From Melanocharis versteri (taxonomy: Eukaryota > Chordata > Aves > Passeriformes > Melanocharitidae), in contig VZTG01009144.1 in assembly GCA_013397845.1 (NCBI GenBank), forward strand, positions 1,040,434 through 1,104,433: DNA of 64,000 bases. The letters run 5' to 3'. The position numbers were made by a program, and so were the translations under genes. This document shows positions 1-12,262 of the stretch, one piece after another. The stretch's first letter is position 1; the number at the start of each line of letters is the position of its first letter. The notes beneath the pieces were generated by a model. That model worked only from the letters and a program-made list of their open reading frames with translations, did not search any database and was not told the origin of the DNA.

Positions 1-35
1 CAACTCTCAACATCATCAGCTTGGATGAATGCTAA
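1..35 (+). CDS. 3' end of a Kazal inhibitor gene, probably ovoinhibitor (partial)
   Basis: The frame starting at base 3 reads TLNIISLDEC and then stops (TAA, 33-35). This is the form of a terminal Kazal half-domain exon: a short beta strand, the sixth cysteine, then stop. From family knowledge it resembles the end of chicken ovoinhibitor (a TLNL strand, then a final Cys before the stop) more than that of ovomucoid (SHFGKC). A poly(A) signal follows at 158-163. In chicken, ovoinhibitor lies just upstream of ovomucoid in the same orientation, which fits this position. Only about 11 codons are inside the window, so the rest of the gene and its domain number cannot be seen. It could be another SPINK-family gene. 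Confidence 0.7.
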   Translation, partial: TLNIISLDEC

Positions 36-157
36 GTCTGTGCTGGCCTTCAGCCCAGGAAGACAAACTCCCTTCCATCTGACTTCCCATGGGCTGACCT
101 TCCCTAGTAACATCCCTTCAGTCTGCCTTGTTTCCTTAACTCCTGGAACACTCGTCC

Positions 158-163
158 AATAAA
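158..163 (+). promoter_or_regulatory. Poly(A) signal of the left-edge Kazal gene
   Basis: An AATAAA hexamer lies 123 nt after the stop codon. The bases following it (AATAAACTGACTTGGCAACA) resemble those at the ovomucoid poly(A) site at 17586, which supports a shared origin for the two 3' ends. Confidence 0.75.
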
Positions 164-2067
164 CTGACTTGGCAACATTCCTCTGTCTCAATGCCACATC
201 TCTTCCCTGTCGTGGTACTTCAAGTGGTTGATCTCTAGTTTTCTATTGATGTTCTCCACTACCAAACAGTGTGGATAAAATTCTCCTGCCGTGTGGCAGT
301 GCCATCCCTGCTCTGATGAGGGCCTGGGCTCCCTTTGGAGCTCTCAGTCCTTTCCTTACCCCTCAGAGTCTCCTTGTCAGTGTTAATCTTATCAAACCAT
401 GGTATCTCTGTATGACCTGATTGTGGAATCCCTCTTTACAGGCAGTGCAAAGAGACATTTACCTTCAGAGCATGGTCCACCTCCTCCATGGGGAAATGCC
501 AGGGGTGTAGGTGGTGATTTGCTCTCAAGGAGAGCAGTTTTTTGCTTGGGCTGGAAATAGAAACTGGCTGCCTGGGCAAGAGGTGCCCTGTCCTCATTCC
601 CACTGCCCGTGGAGCCTGTCCCATGGCAGAGACAGCTGCTGCTGCCAGGAAAGGGTGTCCCAGCCTGCCTCCACTGAATTTGTCCCCAATGTCAAGTGCT
701 GTTTAAGGATGTAGTCTACAGGAGGGGAATCTTGAGCTCCGTTCAGGGTCACAGACAGCAGAAGTGTCCACTCATGAAATATCTTAATTTATTAATGCAA
801 CAGAACATCTCCAGGACTGGTGGGCAGTGATCACCCCTGAGGTGGGGAACAGCTCTGGTGCATCACTGAGCTGCTTTCCAAAGTCATTCAGGAAGGAAAA
901 AGACACGGAGGTTCACTTGTGACCAGTTTTAACCAAACATATAACAAGTCATAGGAAAAAAAATCTGCCTGGGAGTCATTTTGCCTACCTTTTCGAGGCC
1001 AAGTTGCTCAGGACCTGGTGATATAATTATTATCATTTTGGTGGTCTCTGTGGAAAGCAGGGAGGCAGGGGGACCTCGGGGCTGCTCTTCATCTGTTGGC
1101 TGTGCCACTGCCTCCACATGAGGTCACCAAAGCTATTGCAAGTCTGATATTTCAGGGATTCTTCTGGACTACAGCTAGTGCCTTCCTGATTCAATGTCCC
1201 ATTGTTGTTCACCAGAGAATAACACAATTATTTGGATCAGTTTGGAAAGTCACTCTTTGAATTGTCAGGCTAGAAGAATAGGCTGAAGGCAAACGTTCCT
1301 GACTTGGAGGTATTGGGGGTATTGTACCAGGGAATGAGGCCACAGTACCTCTGTGCCATTAGTGGCCATTTTCAAGATGATTTGTAGCTAACAATGGCTT
1401 ATTGTGCTTTTCTTGGGTCTGTGTCCTAAAGTAAATGTTCTTTTGGTTTATATAACCTTTTTGCCATTTTCTGCCCAGGTGTTTTTGCAGAACATGCTGT
1501 TTTACTCTTGTTTAAGTGTAACTTGGTTATCCTCAGGGATAAGACCTAAATAATTTTTGTTCTTGTGGACTTTGGCAGCCTTTCACTTGGACTGTGCTCT
1601 GACCGCTGGCTTTTGCAAGCCTTTGCAGTAAATCTGTCAAGAGCCAACTCAATGGCATTATCTTGGCACAGCCAAAGCCTCCTCTGTGGAGCTCATTGTC
1701 TGATGACACCAAAGGCAAACAAGAATTCGAGGAGGCACGAAGTTGGGATTCAGTCAGAGCCATCCAGGGAAGCAGCCAAAGGGGTTGGAGGACAGAGGTT
1801 TCCATGCAGGACTCACCAGTAGGTTTCATGTAGAAGTACATAATGGAATAAATCACTAAAACTGGGCCAGGAAATGGGAAAAGCCTGACATTGGAGTTTA
1901 AATATACCCCAGGCTCAGGGGGTGTTTTATGAAGCCATATAACTATAAAAATAGGGCAACCTTCTCAGGGACAGCCTGGTTTTCTGTGCCTTGGAGTTGT
2001 TTTTCAGCTGTTCCATGGTTACTTACTGAGTGTGTGTTACTTAGATGACTTCTTTCTTCTTTGTGTT

Positions 2068-2315
2068 GAAAGTGGCCTCAAGTTGCATCAGGGGAGCTTT
2101 AGATCAGATATTAGGAAAAATTTATCCATGGAAAGGGTTGTCAAGCACTGGAAGAGGCTGCTCAGGGAAGTGGTTGAGTCACTGACCCTAGAGAGATTTA
2201 AAAGATGTGCAGACGTGGTGATTTAGGACACGGTTTAGTGGTGGCCTTGGCAGTGGTTAACGTTTAGACTTGATGATCTTCAAGGTCTTTTCCAACCTAA
2301 ATAATTCTGTGGTGA
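2068..2315 (+). mobile_element. CR1 LINE fragment, 3' end
   Basis: The segment has the typical 3' tail of avian CR1 in sense orientation: GGAAAGGGTTGTCAAGCACT, a TTGATGATCTTCAAGGTCTT stretch, then TTCCAACCTAAATAATTCTG at the end. It is 5'-truncated and diverged, with no intact reverse-transcriptase frame. Confidence 0.85.
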
Positions 2316-2518
2316 AGAGGCAGTGATCGGGCAAAGACAAGCACATTGAAGAGGGAACATTGGATTTTCATGGCTTTGCAGAGAGGTAGAGCAATACCAG
2401 GTTTCGAGTGCCACTAAGAGATTTGAAAGGTGGTTTCAAGGCACAGTGGACTGAGCTGGGAGCATGTTTGGGCACAGAAGGATGGATGGAGGTTACTGTG
2501 GTGGGAAACAGCAAGAGG

Positions 2519-2600
2519 TGACAGAATAGTTAAAGTTGGAAGAGACCACTGGAGGACATCTGGTCCAACTTCCCCGACCGAGAAGAGTCCCCAGTCACCT
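2519..2600 (-). mobile_element. CR1 LINE fragment, antisense
   Basis: The bases GTTGGAAGAGACCACTGGAG and CATCTGGTCCAAC are the antisense signature of a CR1 3' end. Both boundaries are diffuse; similarity may continue beyond 2600 but is too weak to call by eye. Confidence 0.6.
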
Positions 2601-4292
2601 TATGAGCTCAGTGCTTGCCAAACTGCAAATATCCTCAGCAGCCCTCTCTGTGTAGGTGACGGATGCTTTGGTGCTGCTCAGCCTGCTGCTCCATCCCTGC
2701 TCAGGTGCATGATGCTGCAGGGCCCTGGGGCTTTCTTACTCACCTTGAGCTGCCTGAGCAGCTCCAAAATAGTCAGGTTTTTCTCAAAAACCATTCCACA
2801 GTCATGCTAGGAACGCTTGGTTTTCAACCTGGAAAGAGGTGCTGAAGGGATCAGATGCAAGCACAGACTTAGTCCTGCTTCGGTGGACTCTAATTTTTGC
2901 ACTCTTGCCATGAACAGAAGCAGCCTTATACCCTCAGTCGAGGATGCAGCGAAGGGAAAAATGGCTTTGCAGTGCCTGCTGTGGCTGCAACGTGAGGCAT
3001 CTCAAATGTAGTGCTGAAATGCAGCTGGTGCCACTCCAGACGCTGCCTGGCAGCCGCAGCCCTCGGCTCCGGGGAGCGGGGATGGAGCTGCCAAGGCTGG
3101 GCCAACTTTGACGTGTTTCACACTGATGACGATCCAGCCTCAGGATTTGTGACCTGTAAGTGTACCAGAACATATCACAGAGGCAGTGTTTTAAAAATAT
3201 AAATGTCCTCTCTCTTTCCTTGTTTGTCTGAATTATCTTTACAGCGTTATCAATGTTTTCAGAGTCTACAGTAATTTTCCTTACAACACAAAGAGGGGGA
3301 AGAATGAGGCGAATCATTTAAATTTTGATTGATAAGTGGAACGTGGAAAACAATACTTAGTCTTTTCATGTTGAGCTGGGAATTTTTTCACCTTTTATCA
3401 GCACTCACGCATCTGCAACTTGAAAAAAACAAACTCCACAACTTTTCCTTGAGCGTGGCTGTACCTAAACTTCATTCAAACACTTTATCTAAAAATCTGT
3501 GCCTTTCAAAATTTTGTCTGCTGATAATTTGCCTTGGTTTAGCTATTTTTTCGTATACTGCATTTGTTAGTGAGGCATGTGGATGGGCTCAGACACTCTG
3601 TCACTCTCTTGAGGGATGCTGGAGAGTGACAAGGCTCATCCCACTGATTTTTAAATATTCATTTCAGAAGAATATTTAAATGATTTTTAAAGCATTTTTA
3701 TAACCATATGTTCCTCAAGAAAAAAAAAAACCAAAGAAATCCAGAAATAATTATTCAGGCTCATTGTATCAGTTGCACCATCCTATTTAACTGACAGTTG
3801 GCAAAGAAAATAGTTTGGGAACTGAAAAAATTTCCTTGGGCCTCTGGGTTTAAAGAAATATATAGCCCTGGTATGCACCCATTTCATCCATCAATATGTT
3901 CACACTCAGACATGTTCATTCTCTTGTTGTAATTTAATGTTTGATACAGTTTTATTTGATTCTTTGCCATGCCCTGGGCTCTGGTTGCGTGCTCTCTGCG
4001 GATCAACGAGCAGAGAGGCAAAAAGCAGAGAGCAGCAGTGGAAGGAGCCTGTCTCCAGCTGGCAGACATCCACACAGCCCAGGAGGGGTTTCCAGATTTT
4101 CACCAGCTGAGGTGAGGCCCCGTGATTTTAAACATAACACGAAACTGCAAAGAATGAGTGTTCATACAGTGCGCTGCTTCCTGCCGATATTTCATGCGTA
4201 GAAGTAAAACATTACTTTTGCTCCAGCCCTCTGAAGGACGAGGCAGGTTTGGATGTATTGCTTTGAGCTTTTTCTCGCCGTTCCCCTTAAAG

Positions 4293-4426
4293 CTGGGCTG
4301 CAGCCCGTGCCCCAGGGCCATTGCTGAGGATGGCCAGTCAGAGCCCCCTGACCAAGTGCTGGAGCAGAGCTGTGGCGCAGATGGTTCCACTTACACCAGT
4401 GAATGTGGGATCTGTGCCTATAAAGT
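4293..4426 (+). pseudogene. Orphan decayed Kazal first-half exon
   Basis: Read in frame from 4293, this 134-nt block (44 codons plus 2 nt, the standard size class for a first-half exon) contains a Kazal core: SCGADGSTYTSECGICAYK. A pyrimidine-rich acceptor ending in AAAG precedes it, and it starts LGCS where live copies have VDCS. The frame has no stop. Three things suggest it is dead: the second conserved cysteine and reactive loop are gone (about residues 17-22 read EPPDQV), an extra Cys replaces the conserved Tyr at position 6, and the donor reads GTCATT. The core resembles internal domains of ovoinhibitor or ovomucoid (CGTDG...NECGIC). No convincing signal-peptide exon was found. A possible decayed second half lies near 4924-4974, where a GTAAGT is kept, but this is weak. 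Confidence 0.75.
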
Positions 4427-7400
4427 GTCATTCCGATGGAAAGAACATGCTTTCTGAGTGACAGTTCCCTAGCCCCTGGCCTCTCCCTGTGCTTTTCCAA
4501 TTTGTCCTCCTTTTCTCCCTCTCCACTTGCTGTTTGTGCTTGGGGGTAAATCATGAAGATTTAGCAGAGAAAAGAAAATAGCTGAAGAAAGTATCCGGAG
4601 TGGAAATTCAAATGATGCAGCACATTCAGATGGCAGAGGTTTGTTGACTGATAGGTTTATAATAGTCAGAGACAGTAAAACCACTTCATTGTTGGTGGTT
4701 AACTCGGGTGAACTCTCCTTCACTTGCATCATTTAGGAGTTTTATGTACATTCCCAGCACTCGTGTCCCTTTGGGAAAATGGTCACACTGAGTCCCTAAT
4801 GGCAGACTTTCCCTTCCTCAGGGAACGCGGGGCACTCAGGGCCTTGGGAACAGCAGCCATCCCGGTGACTAAGAAGGAAGGCAAATGGAGAAGCAGCCTG
4901 AGCTCCCATTGCTCTCTGTGGCAGCATCCCAAACAGTGTCAGCCGGATGCTGAGCAGGCAGCGCACGATTGGACGTAAGTGATGCATATACCTTCTGTTG
5001 ACATTTTATTTGGCAGTGATTTAACACAAGCTTTCTAATATTGCTGTTCTCCACAGGCTGCATTCCAAAGTAGGAAGAGAAGGATGGCAAAATGATGCAA
5101 AATACGAGACAAGTAGCAGAAATATTTCTTTGCTATGGAAGCGTTCACAAACAACCTCCACTGACAGCAGTAGGAAAGCACAGAATAACCTGTTTCAACA
5201 CCAGAAAAGGAGGCACACAAAGCCTTTGCAGAGATCAATGCATTCAGTTCTCCTCAGATAAGAATGTTTTGTCAGATTGCAAATGGGGCAGTGTCCAAAC
5301 CAGGGGATGTAGGGGCCCTATGATCACATATAATAGAGCAGTTGTCATGCATGCATAACATATTAAGTAAACAACTGGGTTACTTTTCTACTGCAATAGT
5401 TTGGAGAGGGTAGAATTCCTGCTGTCTACCTCAGTTTTACTGTAAAACTTTAAAATCCCGTAATTTGGCATCACGTTCCTTTCTGTCAGCACCAACTGTG
5501 CTTCACCCATGTCCAGATGCAAAGAATCAGCCAGTGGTCTCATTAAAGCTCAGCTCTGCAGAATAAATGAAATTGTTGCCCTTTCTTTTGATGTTAATGA
5601 TGAGGATGTGTTCAGTGGTTATGATGCTAATAGTCCTTCAGCTACAGAAATTCTTCCCATCCAGTTCAGCCTCTCCCAGCCAAGTGTTCAAGCTGTAGCA
5701 CCATGATATATCCTGCCTCTCACCCTCTCCTCCCTGCTGTTCCCACCAGGAAGAGCAGTGAATTTTCATTCTTAGCCTATTGCACCTCTCTCTCGTTGCT
5801 GCTTTATTTACAACATCAGTCTTAAAAACCAAACCCTCGTTCATCCCATATCCCAGGGGTTCCTGGTTTTATTCCCGTACATGAAACCAAGAACCTTCAC
5901 TTGTCTTTTCCAAAACATTGTTCCTCATATGCATTTTTGCTGGTTTGTGGGTTGATAAGGTGAGACCTGGGAGCATGTTTTTGTTTGGTGCTCTGCATCA
6001 TCTCCTCCTGTGGTTTCACATGGAAAAAAAGCTTTCCCTGGGGATGTGATACCCTGATTTTTCTTGGGGCAGAGTGATGCCTGCAGGTAACAGTGGCACT
6101 CCTGGCTGCTTCCTCCCATATGGGATTTGTATGTCAGGGGGATGTACTCCTGAAATGTTTATCTAACTTTAACCCCCTCTTTACAATAATTCCTCTGCTA
6201 CATGTGTATAAACTTCTTCATCCCTGGTTCCCCCGAGCTGGGCAGAGCCTCAACTCACCCTGTCCTGAGCTTGCATGAAGCAAATCCCAGATCTGGGCTG
6301 GTAGTTACAGACTTATGGATGATTGCAGACCTGGTGCTGGTCCAAAAGCCCCGAATCCAAGGCTTTGGCCATTTACCCAGGGAAATTCTCCTGTGGTTAA
6401 CTACTGCTCCGTGTAGAGCTTAGAAAACTCCGCTCCTTCTGGGCTCTGATCAAGAGCATGAAAGGAAACTGTAACTCATGTACAGCCAGACCCGCCCAAA
6501 TCCCCAAATTGTGTGTTACTTACCAAGAGGAAAGAGATGTAAACGTTGAAGGTTAATTACCCTCTTGTCAAGCACACTTTGTGATCTATAGACATATCTG
6601 TCAATCTTACAAAACAGAACTGAGGGCAGTGAGCACTGAAGGCATGTCCCCATGATAAATTAATGAGACCTGGCAGCTCGCTGTGAAGAGATGATCCCTG
6701 TGCTTCATGTGAGACAATAACCTGGCTCCCCAGCCAGCCCGGGCACAGATTTTGTGCTGCAGTCACATCCGGGATGGTTATCCCTCTGTAAACAAACTCT
6801 GCAATGCAGCTGTCCAGGGATCAAACCATCTTCCTCGAGGCCTTCACTTTCCTCTCTGCTGCTCAACGTGCAGCAAGTGCTCATCCCAACCACACTCGAT
6901 CACTTTTCCCAGCCCTGCCTGTCAGTTAAAATGTCTTACTTCTGCCTCTCAGCCTCTCTCGGCAGTGACACTCCTCAGTGGGTCACGGAGCTGCCTGAAA
7001 TCCGAGGGACACAGCCACAGTCCCCCTGCTGTGTGCTATTCTGGTGATGGGAGTGCTGCTGGATGACTGGTAGTTTGAAAATGTGCTCAACTATTCCCCT
7101 GGTTTATATAACCTCAAAGCAATTTGCTCTCATAGCTGAACATGCTTATTCGTTCTATTTTAACTGTGCATTGAGCTATAAATAATGTCTCTGCAGATAA
7201 GAATCTATTGAATTTTATTTTTTTTTTCTACCTTTGGAAGATTTTCTCCTGAAGGAGACTTTCCCAGCCCTAGCAGTGAAGTTGCCTGGTTGACTTTGTC
7301 CTGCCAGGCAGCCACGAATGGTGTCAATCCCAGGTCAGCTGCCACTTCCCCGCAGCCACCTCCTCGTTGTTCCTGCTTGGGCTGTGGCAAAGATGAGACG

Positions 7401-10400
7401 AGTGCTCAGTGATGCAGAGCTGAGATCACTGAAGTGTTAGGGAAACTGATTAAACCAATGATTTCCTGTTCCTCTGATCAGCTGCAGGTTAATACTCTGT
7501 GTTACCTCCAGCCCACCTGCCCTGCAGGGCGTTCACTTCAAAGAGCAATGACCCGGGTCGGTGTCCAGCCAAATTGTGTTGGTTGCTGCCTCCTTTTTCT
7601 GATGTTCATTGTAGCATTTTCCTGCCTCCTCGTGAGTAACTCCTGCCTTCTGCAGCGGAGCCCTGACCTGACATCCTTGTCACCCAGAAACTTCTCAGGA
7701 AGCTCAGCACGAGCTGGGGAGGCGAGGGATGGAGATGTGTCCTCAGAGCTGCTGCTGCTGCTGAGACCCACGTCTGGCCTGGGCTGCAGCACAGCAGGGA
7801 AGTGGAAAATGTTTTGGAAGCTGATTTTCTGTGGTGCAGATATCTTTTCTGGAAATTCAAATACTGATGGTCCTCTAGGGAAAGGTTGTGGAGGCAAAGT
7901 GCTGGGCTCCTGCAGAAGTGAGGAGACTTCAAAATCGTTCAGAGCTAATAATGTCCTAAAATTTGGATGGTTTAGTGTGTGGTTTTGTTTTAACAATGAT
8001 TACAATCCACTCTTTCTCTTGCATGTGTTACTGGTCATGCCCTGTAAAAACATTCTGGGAGCTCTTTGTAGAGCTTACCTGTGACCCTTTAGTAAAGGCT
8101 GTAGGAAAATTCTGAGAAGACTCTACTGGGTCATAGAGAAATATTATGTTTTTTTTATTAATAACAACTATTTATAGGAGAGAGAATTATATAAGTACAA
8201 TATAAATAAAATAACTCAGGTTGTAAGAGCTCTCCAGAGGTCTCTGGCTCAAACCCTGCTCAAAGCAAGGCCAGAGTCAAAGGCAGATCAGGGTGCCCAA
8301 GGCCTTTCTTGTTCAGCTGGGTCCTCAATAGCACTGAGGAAGGACGTGCATGGCCTCTCTACTTTCTGTGCTTGATCATCCTCCTGGCAAGGAATAATTC
8401 CTCACATTCATTCAGAGTTTAATCCTCTTGCCACACAGCTTAGAGAAGACTCTGGCTCTGCCTTATCTAAAACCCCATCAGGGAGCTGCAGATAGCAATG
8501 TGATCCCAGCAGCCATCTATTCTCCAGGATGAAGAAGCCCAGCTCCCCCAGCTTTCCTGGAATGCCCTGTGCCCCTGCCCCTGGGCAGCCTGCCTGCCTC
8601 TGCTGGACTCGTTCCCACGTGTCAACATCTGCCCTTGTAGCGGGGCCAAACACATTTAATTCATTGCATAAGTAATGTGAAACCATGTTAGCCTTCACCT
8701 GCAGGGTACAAAGTTCTGCACATGGTCCTGTTAGCTCAGGGAAACATCCACCGACACTACCTGGATCGAGTTCTATTTAAAAAGTTCATAAACACATGGA
8801 TAAGTTTTGATAGCGAGATGTTTTAATCGTATCAGTGACTTTGTTTGCTTTATTGTTCAGTTCAAATGAGGCCTTTGGGCACTGGGCAAGAGGCAGAGCT
8901 TCCATTTGTGCTGTATGGGCTTCTCCGGGCCATGTGGCTCAGTGCAAATAGTTACTGGCCACACTGTGGCCAAAAAGAAAGCCAGAGACGAAAACTGCAG
9001 CCTGAATTGTGTTTAGCAGGCATTTTGGAGTGATTACAGGCATTTTCATTGAAGAGCTGCAACTAATCGGTATTTCCCAATTTTACAGCAGTTATTTGTT
9101 AATTAAATAATGTGACAAACCCCAGGAGTGTTTAGAAAAGTGTATTAAATGACTTGCCATTCATTTATCAATGTGTTATTTATGCTGAGAAGTTGCATAT
9201 CCACTAAGAAAATTCTCCAACCTCGGTTTTGATTCTTTCAGGGAATATGAAATCGATACTGAGAAAAACCCCAAGCTGTAATGGGAAATGTAAAACAAGA
9301 AATTACATGAGTAAGTGAGGGAGGAGGATGTATAATGGCCAAATCCTGCCCTGGTGTCAGCACACAGACCTTGTGGTGCTCGGGACCATAACAGGCAGCA
9401 CCTTGAGGTGTGGCATTGCCTTTGCTTACCTGCAGATTATGGAATCGTAGAAATTTTTGGGTTGGAAGACACCTTAAAGATAATTTTGGTCCAACCCCTC
9501 TGCCATAGGCAGGGACATCTTCCACTCTCCCAGGGTGCTCCAAGCCCCATCCAGCCTGGCCTTGGACACTTCCAGGGATGGGGCAGCCACAGCTTCTCTG
9601 GGCAACTGTGCCAGGGCCTCACATTAAAGAATTTCTTCCTAATATTTAATCTAAACCAACCCTCTTTCTGCTTGAAGCCTTTCCATTCCCCCTTGTCCTA
9701 TCAGTCCATGCTCTTGTCCAAAGTCCATCTCCAGCTCTCTAGCAGGATCTCTGCCCTTGTGCTGGCTGCTGCACACAGAGGATTTTCCTTTAGCCAAATG
9801 GTCATCAGCCATATGCTGCATCTGACTTTGAGGATTAGAAGACCATAATGAAGTGGATTACAGCAGATCAGTGGCAGGATTGCAGACCAAATCCTCTTTC
9901 TAACTGTTCTCCCAGGGGTAGCTGAGGACTGAGCAACCTGTCCTGCAGCATCAGCTTAGCCAGCTGTGGGATTTTTCCACACTGTTACCAGAGGCGAGAT
10001 AATCTGGAGCTGTAACCCTGGGTGGGGAGGCTGTGGATGCTGAATAGCTGCAGGCTGTGCAAGTGTCTGAAACCTGGGGATTTCTGGGTGTCACTTTTGT
10101 AGTTTGCTTGGGGAGGGTACCTGAGTGGCTCAGGTGTTCCCCAGTCACCACTGAATTGTTGCAGACTTGAGTCTCCCTGAAGTGTCTGTAGGTCAGAGGG
10201 AGAAGGAAAGGATCTGCTGGATGCCAGATGGGCATTGTGGTGGTCAGAGAAAATCTGGGCTGCCTGGGGCCAGTGCCAGACCCAGTGCTGAGCCCAGCAG
10301 TTGAAGTGGAAAATTTTTCTCTGGTGTAACTCGTGCTGGACTTTGGCAGGAAGGTGCTCTCCACCCCTGAGGAGAGGCTGGTCCTGCACAAAGGACAGCA

Positions 10401-12179
10401 CTGTCCAGGGCAGGGAGCAGCATGCGGGCACCAGGCAGGAGGAAACCTGTCAAAAGCTGCCAGGTTGGGGCTGGGAAGGCTGGTGAGGATGGTTTGGAGA
10501 GGTCTTGGCTGGAGGAGGCAGTGGCAAAGTTTGTATTTAACCCAGAAAGATTTACCCCCCTCCAACCCTGCAGAGCCTGCACAGGTAAAAGCAGCAGCTG
10601 TGACATTTGGGGAGCAGCTTCAGGAACTCTTGCACATGCTCAGGGAAAAGTGTTTGGCTTCCAGAGATGCTATTCACAAGACACATCAGGGCAATATATC
10701 CTGAAGATGTGCCAGATCTGTCTGAAATATTCATGCATGCTCCCTGTAATTTATAGAAACAATCACAGCAGCATAATTATTTCAATGCTTCTGCCTGTGA
10801 AGAATCTCATCTCTTGGAGGTAAAAATGTGACCTGCATATCCACAGAGCCATGCTGTGGCCTTCTGAGCGTGCCAGGAGAGGTGATTCCATGCACTGTCC
10901 AATATATCTATTTAAGGATCAAAATACACCCTTTAGACTACCGTGGTGGATCAGACTGCAGCACATTTGCTTGGGGTGAATTTCAATGATTTCAGATGAA
11001 TTTCACTTGTTTAATGGGTGGTGCCTTGTTCATTAAAGGCAGCACCTGTAAAGTACGTTTTGCTCTGCAGCTCCCACGGTTCTGGAGTCTACCCCAAGCA
11101 CAATGCTTAGCTCCCACGACCCCCCAAAAACCCCCAAGTATTCTTGCCATTTTGAACCCGTGAAAGGGGTGAGAAACAGGTTACAGGCAGAGCCCACTCC
11201 TGCAAAATTACAGCTACTAAAACAGCAGAGGTGCAGACCTGCTCCTAGGCAGGAGCAATTTGGAGATGGCACAAAGGCTGGTGGTGCGAGACAGACAGGG
11301 AAATGGGGACAGATTCTATATTTTAAGTATCATTTTCTAAAATATCTGCAAGAGGAAAGGACCTACTGTACTTTCAGGCGTAGCTGGTTCAATGTAAATA
11401 GGTTCTCAAACCTTCAGTGTCTTTTGTTCTTCAGATGGCTTGGCGGAACACTCTGAATCTGTGTGTTTGACTGGGACTGGGTCTGTAAATAAGTGCTCCC
11501 TGTTGCTAAGGTTCGAGTGACATTTTTAGTGGCATTTGACAGATTTTTAACCTGCTTTCAAGTCTTCTACTGAGCTCTTCTATACCCAGGCAGTGAAACT
11601 GTCAAGAAGCTTTAGCTTTAATCAAACTGGTGCTAAATACCTCTGGATTCACAGGTTAGATGCAGTCCTGCCAGACTTGCCTGAAAAAGCTTAACTGGTG
11701 CTGCTGATGGCACAGCCACACCTGACCTGTGCTTGTACCTAGAGGTGATTATCTCGGAATTTGGGGGGAAAAACCCACCCCAAAACAGAAAGGAAAGCAG
11801 AGATTCAGCCTGGTCTGCAGACAGGGTGGTACTGCATCCTGCCTAGGCTGCTCCCTGATGGGAGATGTTGCTCTGCAAGAGAAAAATGAAGAATCAGCTG
11901 TTTACACCCCTCAATATTCTGTGCTCCTTACATTTCCACTAGAATCCCAAAGAGGTTTCTTTTGTCCAAAAGGCTGTTTGTTTGCTTTTGGCCACTCAGA
12001 ACTTGTGATACTTGTCTTGATCTATTAACCAGGTGTCCAGCCAAAATCAATTGCCTAGCAGACGCAGACCATTACCTGAAAAGTCAAGACCTCCATAAAT
12101 ATTCCCGGCCTCATTGTGCTGGTGACAGATTCTGCAGGTTGTTTTATGTTACAGTTGAACAGTTTAGACATTGCATTTG
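4427..12179. other. Ovomucoid upstream region; no gene seen
   Basis: About 7.7 kb separate the orphan Kazal exon from the ovomucoid TATA box. I see one CR1 copy (9435-9770) and no supported exon. The longest open frames, such as 9951-10565 on the minus strand, have no domain, signal peptide or recognisable splice partner. In chicken the steroid-responsive ovomucoid control elements lie upstream of the gene, so they may be here too, but I cannot point to a specific site. Confidence 0.5.
9435..9770 (-). mobile_element. CR1 LINE fragment, antisense
   Basis: Clear antisense CR1 3' sequence: TGGGTTGGAAGACACCTTAA, GGGGCAGCCACAGCTTCTCT, AAAGAATTTCTTCCTAATAT and CCCTTGTCCTATCA appear in the expected order. 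It is truncated and has no coding capacity. Confidence 0.92.
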
Positions 12180-12186
12180 TATATAT
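12180..12186 (+). promoter_or_regulatory. Ovomucoid TATA box
   Basis: TATATAT lies 83 nt before the ATG. A start site about 30 nt downstream would give a 5' UTR of roughly 50 nt. The element follows a region with no other strong TATA close to the coding start. Confidence 0.7.
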
Positions 12187-12262
12187 TTGCAGGCAGCCCT
12201 GGAGGGACCATCTCGTGAGCAGAGTGGGAGCAGGCAGCCTGCAGACTCCAGACACCTCCACC

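Larger units (their letters stand above)
164..4292. other. Intergenic region with CR1 fragments; no gene seen
   Basis: Between the left-edge Kazal gene and the orphan Kazal exon I find no coding exon on either strand. The open frames are short and show no family signature. Two CR1 pieces lie near 2068-2315 and 2519-2600. The rest is unassigned. Confidence 0.6.

Noticed and set aside
2630..2680. Possible Kazal trace reading SPLCVGDG
   Set aside because: It lies beside CR1-derived sequence, the Cys-Gly order is wrong and no Tyr or later cysteines follow at the right spacing.
9951..10565. Long minus-strand open frame (about 204 codons) upstream of ovomucoid
   Set aside because: Composition is Ser/Pro/Thr-rich as in chance frames of GC-rich DNA; no domain, signal peptide or splice partner is visible, and overlapping frames on both strands are equally long.
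12093..12100. Alternative TATA-like CATAAATA upstream of ovomucoid
   Set aside because: It would give a much longer 5' UTR than the TATATAT at 12180, whose distance to the ATG matches the neighbouring genes.
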